A stretch of DNA of 64,000 nt from Gnomoniopsis sp. IMI 355080. Taxonomy: Eukaryota > Ascomycota > Sordariomycetes > Diaporthales > Gnomoniaceae. This document shows, in pieces, positions 61,115 to 64,000 of the stretch (positions are counted from its first letter, which is position 1; every line of letters begins with the position of its first letter). Made by a program: the position numbers and the translations under genes. The DNA is taken from the NCBI GenBank assembly GCA_027946555.1, contig JAPEVC010000083.1:62001-126000 (forward strand), read 5' to 3'. The notes beneath the pieces were generated by a model. That model saw only the letters and a list, made by a program, of their open reading frames with translations, was not told where the DNA came from and did not search any database.

Positions 61115-62212
61115 TGTACTCGATAGTTTTGCCAGACTGCGTAAAATTGAACAAGTTGTAAATGGAATACTGCCGTCTGGTATACCTAGGTAACAGGCGC
61201 ATTGCGGGGAAATCGAGGCAATAATAAATACCTTCTCACTATTACCGAGCCGTTATCGATGGCATGGAGATAATACTTTACTAGCGATAGGTATTTAACC
61301 GTACTTACTCATCACATTAGATCTTACAGTCGGTACAATTTCAGAAGCCTCGCCCGCTATCACAGCTTCAACTAAAGTACATTATACCAATAATTCTTTG
61401 ACATAGCGGCTTCTGTACTACTTATGAACAGCGAGTATTCTTCATGACAGACATTCATAAGTAGACATAAAACAACATGGTGAAACAACGACTGCCAGCT
61501 TAGATATGGAGGTGACTATAATGCTGGCGAGCTAGATACGCATTTCTCTGTTGCCCATTATAGCTCAGGTTCGCCCTGCTTCTCGAACTGAAGGCTCATC
61601 AGCATAGCATGAAGCCGAAGGCATAAGAGTGGATATATAAGATATAAGGGGTGCCATTTCCGTGTTATGGCCTGCTAATATTCCTAGGTAACTAGAGAAA
61701 TAACTCATATACTACACTTGAGGGCTCAGAACAGAGCTGAAACTCTTCCTTATTATATAGTAACGGTTAGTAAATTGGCCACTAGTTTTTACTTTAACTA
61801 CATACTAACTAAAAAACTTATTGTCATCTAGATCTATAGTTAGTATTTAGGCAGACCTTCAGAGGATTAGATAGTTTCATTCAAGGTACTTACTAATATA
61901 AGTACTAGGCAATTTTCAGTCTGCTCATAGTTCTGTTTTATAAGCCAGCAAAGTTATTCATAAATTGCAGAGCTGTATAACTTTAGGCAGATATGTTGTG
62001 AGTTCAGGCCTAGTGGAGATTAGATTAAATGTGCCCAATGGAGTGAAGTTACTGCTTAGCCTAGCATATGCGCTATTTGAATACAGGATATAAAACTGTT
62101 TACCAGCTCACACATCGAATAAAGCATCTCTTCAAGGGCAGATTATACACTTATACCATCCATTTAGACACTATAATCTGCATCCTTTCTCATCTCACTA
62201 AGCCATTCCACT
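61115..62212. other. AT-rich intergenic tract
   Basis: 1.1 kb, very AT-rich around 61,680-62,100, with no coding potential. Probably RIP-affected. Confidence 0.5.
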
Positions 62213-62925
62213 ATGCGATCCTTAATCTTCGCCAACCTTCTTGGACTGATTGTCCACCTGGTGGTCGCAGTTCCCGCACTCAAGACACCCAACTTAGCTC
62301 CCGTCTTGGCAAAGCGCAACGGCATCCCAAACTGCGCCGATACGTCCAACAGCTACAGCGGCACCTACATCGACGGAGAGGGAACCTATGCGACCTCTGA
62401 TAATGTGACCCATCCCTATCGATCCCCGAGTATTCGAAAGTGCTGGTACGACTACTTCGTGGTCACGGCTACTCTCGAAGAAAATCCATGGGAGTAGTCC
62501 TCCGGCGATGTCTGACAGTCTATTGCACAGGGACGCAGATATGCACCGCAACCGAGATGAACGCTACGCAGGCCTGCAAGACCACTACGACGGGTGTAAG
62601 CGTGAGTGTAGGACTCGATATCGAGGCCGTGACCCTCGGTGTAAGCCACGAAAACTCGAACTTCGACCAGACGTGCTATCCCGCCCAGAACAGCCTCACG
62701 TGCCAGTGGAACGAACAGGACTGTCACGTAGTCTGGTCACAAGAGCAGGTGTTTGTGTAGAGCGGCTACTACCGGAAGCGTTGCAGTTGGGGCAATGGCG
62801 ATGAGACGGACTGTATGGCGGATTGGATATAGAATACGCCTACCAGAATGATTAATTACGGTTGTGGCTCTAAGTGCGAAGATACTAATACTTGTGGGCA
62901 TTGGGATGGGATTACGTGTTCTTAG
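62213..62925 (+). pseudogene. decayed secreted cysteine-rich protein gene
   Basis: It begins with a clear signal peptide (MRSLIFANLLGLIVHLVVAVPA) and runs to residue 94, where the frame stops at 62495. The protein sense continues in another frame (about 62440-62757) with regularly spaced cysteines (YCTGTQICTATEM, DQTCYPAQNSLTCQW). After a TAG at 62758 the same frame goes on (SGYYRKRCSWGNG, MADWI), meets a second TAG at 62830, and ends NYGCGSKCEDTNTCGHWDG before the stop at 62923. Both internal TAGs fit C-to-T change of a CAG codon. One frameshift or unresolved intron lies near 62,440-62,510. The family is unknown; it resembles a small secreted protein. Confidence 0.6.
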
Positions 62926-64000
62926 CCACCCAGGAGAAAAAGAGTTCCATGGTTGAGGCACTGTGGTGCCTAGCTGAGCATACATACGGGAGCCTTTCCC
63001 GCTACGATAGGAGGACTTTCAGGGGTAAGAGGGAAGGTAGAAGATAGTTGACAAACTTGAGGCTACGATCAGGGATGGCCCAGGGATGAACACTGGGGTC
63101 AAAAGCGGATCTATAAGACCTCTGTTCTGTCATGAGGGCGATGTTGATACCACGCAAGATTCTGTATTATCGGAGCAAGCAGATATTTACGTTAATGGTG
63201 TGAAGACCCGAGAGGTTATAATCGTGCGGACTTTCCCCCTTACGCTATTACGGTCGCTTGAGATACCCGCCCACGCTGGGGCGTTAGGAATTAGACAGAT
63301 GGCCAATGGCTTTGTTGAGAAAGTGCCCTAGCACCTTATTTACTTCTGTGACTGACGTTTACAGCCCTGCCTATCAACTCGCGTCAACGCACGCATATCC
63401 GTGGCAAAGTCTCGCAGGTCTTGGGCTACATCCTGCGACCCAGCTTCTTATAATCCGATCTTTCTTGCCACTTCTCTACCCTGACGAAGGAGCTCGAATG
63501 AGCACAGCTACGATGTATTATAACAGTTTCTCGACCCACGCCTTCGCAATGGGATCCTTGTAGTCCCAGTCTGTTCATTCTAATTTCTTCAAACTCGTGG
63601 ACTCTTCGAGGGGACCAGGAGGCCTCGCCGCCCATGCCACCAAGGGTTTGCATACTTAGCTCTGCGAAGGGTCATAATATCCATTGATCTCAAGCCAACT
63701 TCTCGTGATGTGGTGCAGCACTGCTACGATGTTCAGCTCGGCGGGTTGACACCCGTTGGCGCAGCTCGACAGGGAGCTTCGGAATCTGCGGATCCTTGTA
63801 TTTTCCAATTTGCTGCTTGGTCTGGGAAGATTCCGGCGGCTATATAGAGAGGGAAAGAAGCCCGTGGAATCTATTCCTGCATAAGGAAGCGTTCTCCACT
63901 TAGGTACATAGCCGTATCGGATGATGCAGAACATAATTTGTACATGGACAGCTGGTGGGCAACAGGGTCCTGCCTAAGCCACTGGTTAGGTTAGGTATTT
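62926..64000. other. right edge, no supported gene
   Basis: About 1.1 kb with short ORFs on both strands, none with recognisable features. Confidence 0.45.

Noticed and set aside
1..64000. tRNA, rRNA and CRISPR features
   Set aside because: No cloverleaf with A/B boxes, ribosomal sequence or regularly spaced repeats was noticed; CRISPR is not expected in a fungal nuclear genome.

Overview
The window is nuclear DNA of a filamentous ascomycete (Pezizomycotina, most likely Sordariomycetes). The genes are split by short introns of about 50-220 bp with GT..AG ends and recognisable CTAAC-type branch sites. The gene families are fungal secondary-metabolism families, and gene-poor AT-rich stretches look RIP-mutated. 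The species cannot be named from the sequence.

The left 46 kb is one biosynthetic gene cluster built around a 4,110-residue hybrid PKS-NRPS (7996-20765, minus strand; KS-AT-DH-MT-inactive ER-KR-ACP-C-A-T-R). A trans-acting enoyl reductase gene (22279-23492) lies just upstream and a Zn2Cys6 regulator (24837-26430) follows. Around this core are tailoring and export genes: SDR1 (443-1741), GMC oxidoreductase 1 (2604-4730), berberine-bridge-like flavin oxidase BBE1 (5041-6978), Gfo/Idh/MocA oxidoreductase A (27633-29038), SDR2 (30362-31478), secreted GMC 2 (32011-34019), an MFS exporter (35248-37046), Gfo/Idh/MocA B (37949-39312), BBE2 (39721-41418), a 2-oxoglutarate/Fe(II) dioxygenase (42377-43417) and a class A flavin monooxygenase (44296-45662). 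I see no cytochrome P450, so oxidation in this cluster appears to rest on flavins, 2-oxoglutarate and NAD(P).

From 46 to 53.8 kb gene density falls. There is a truncated alpha/beta-hydrolase gene, a DUF3632-like gene, a Ser/His-rich hypothetical gene and long AT-rich DNA. A second small block follows: an O-methyltransferase (53850-55371) and two tandem secreted flavin oxidases, BBE3 and BBE4 (56517-61114). It could be a satellite of the same cluster or a separate locus. The right end is AT-rich and carries a decayed secreted cysteine-rich protein gene.

Proposed logic (inference): the PKS module and trans-ER build a C-methylated, partly reduced polyketide chain. The NRPS module joins it to an amino acid. 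The terminal R domain releases the product, reductively or by Dieckmann cyclisation. SDRs, flavin oxidases, GMC and Gfo/Idh enzymes, the dioxygenase, the monooxygenase and perhaps the methyltransferase then tailor it, and the MFS protein exports it. Exon boundaries were set by hand from splice signals; for every multi-exon gene the joined exons sum to a multiple of three.
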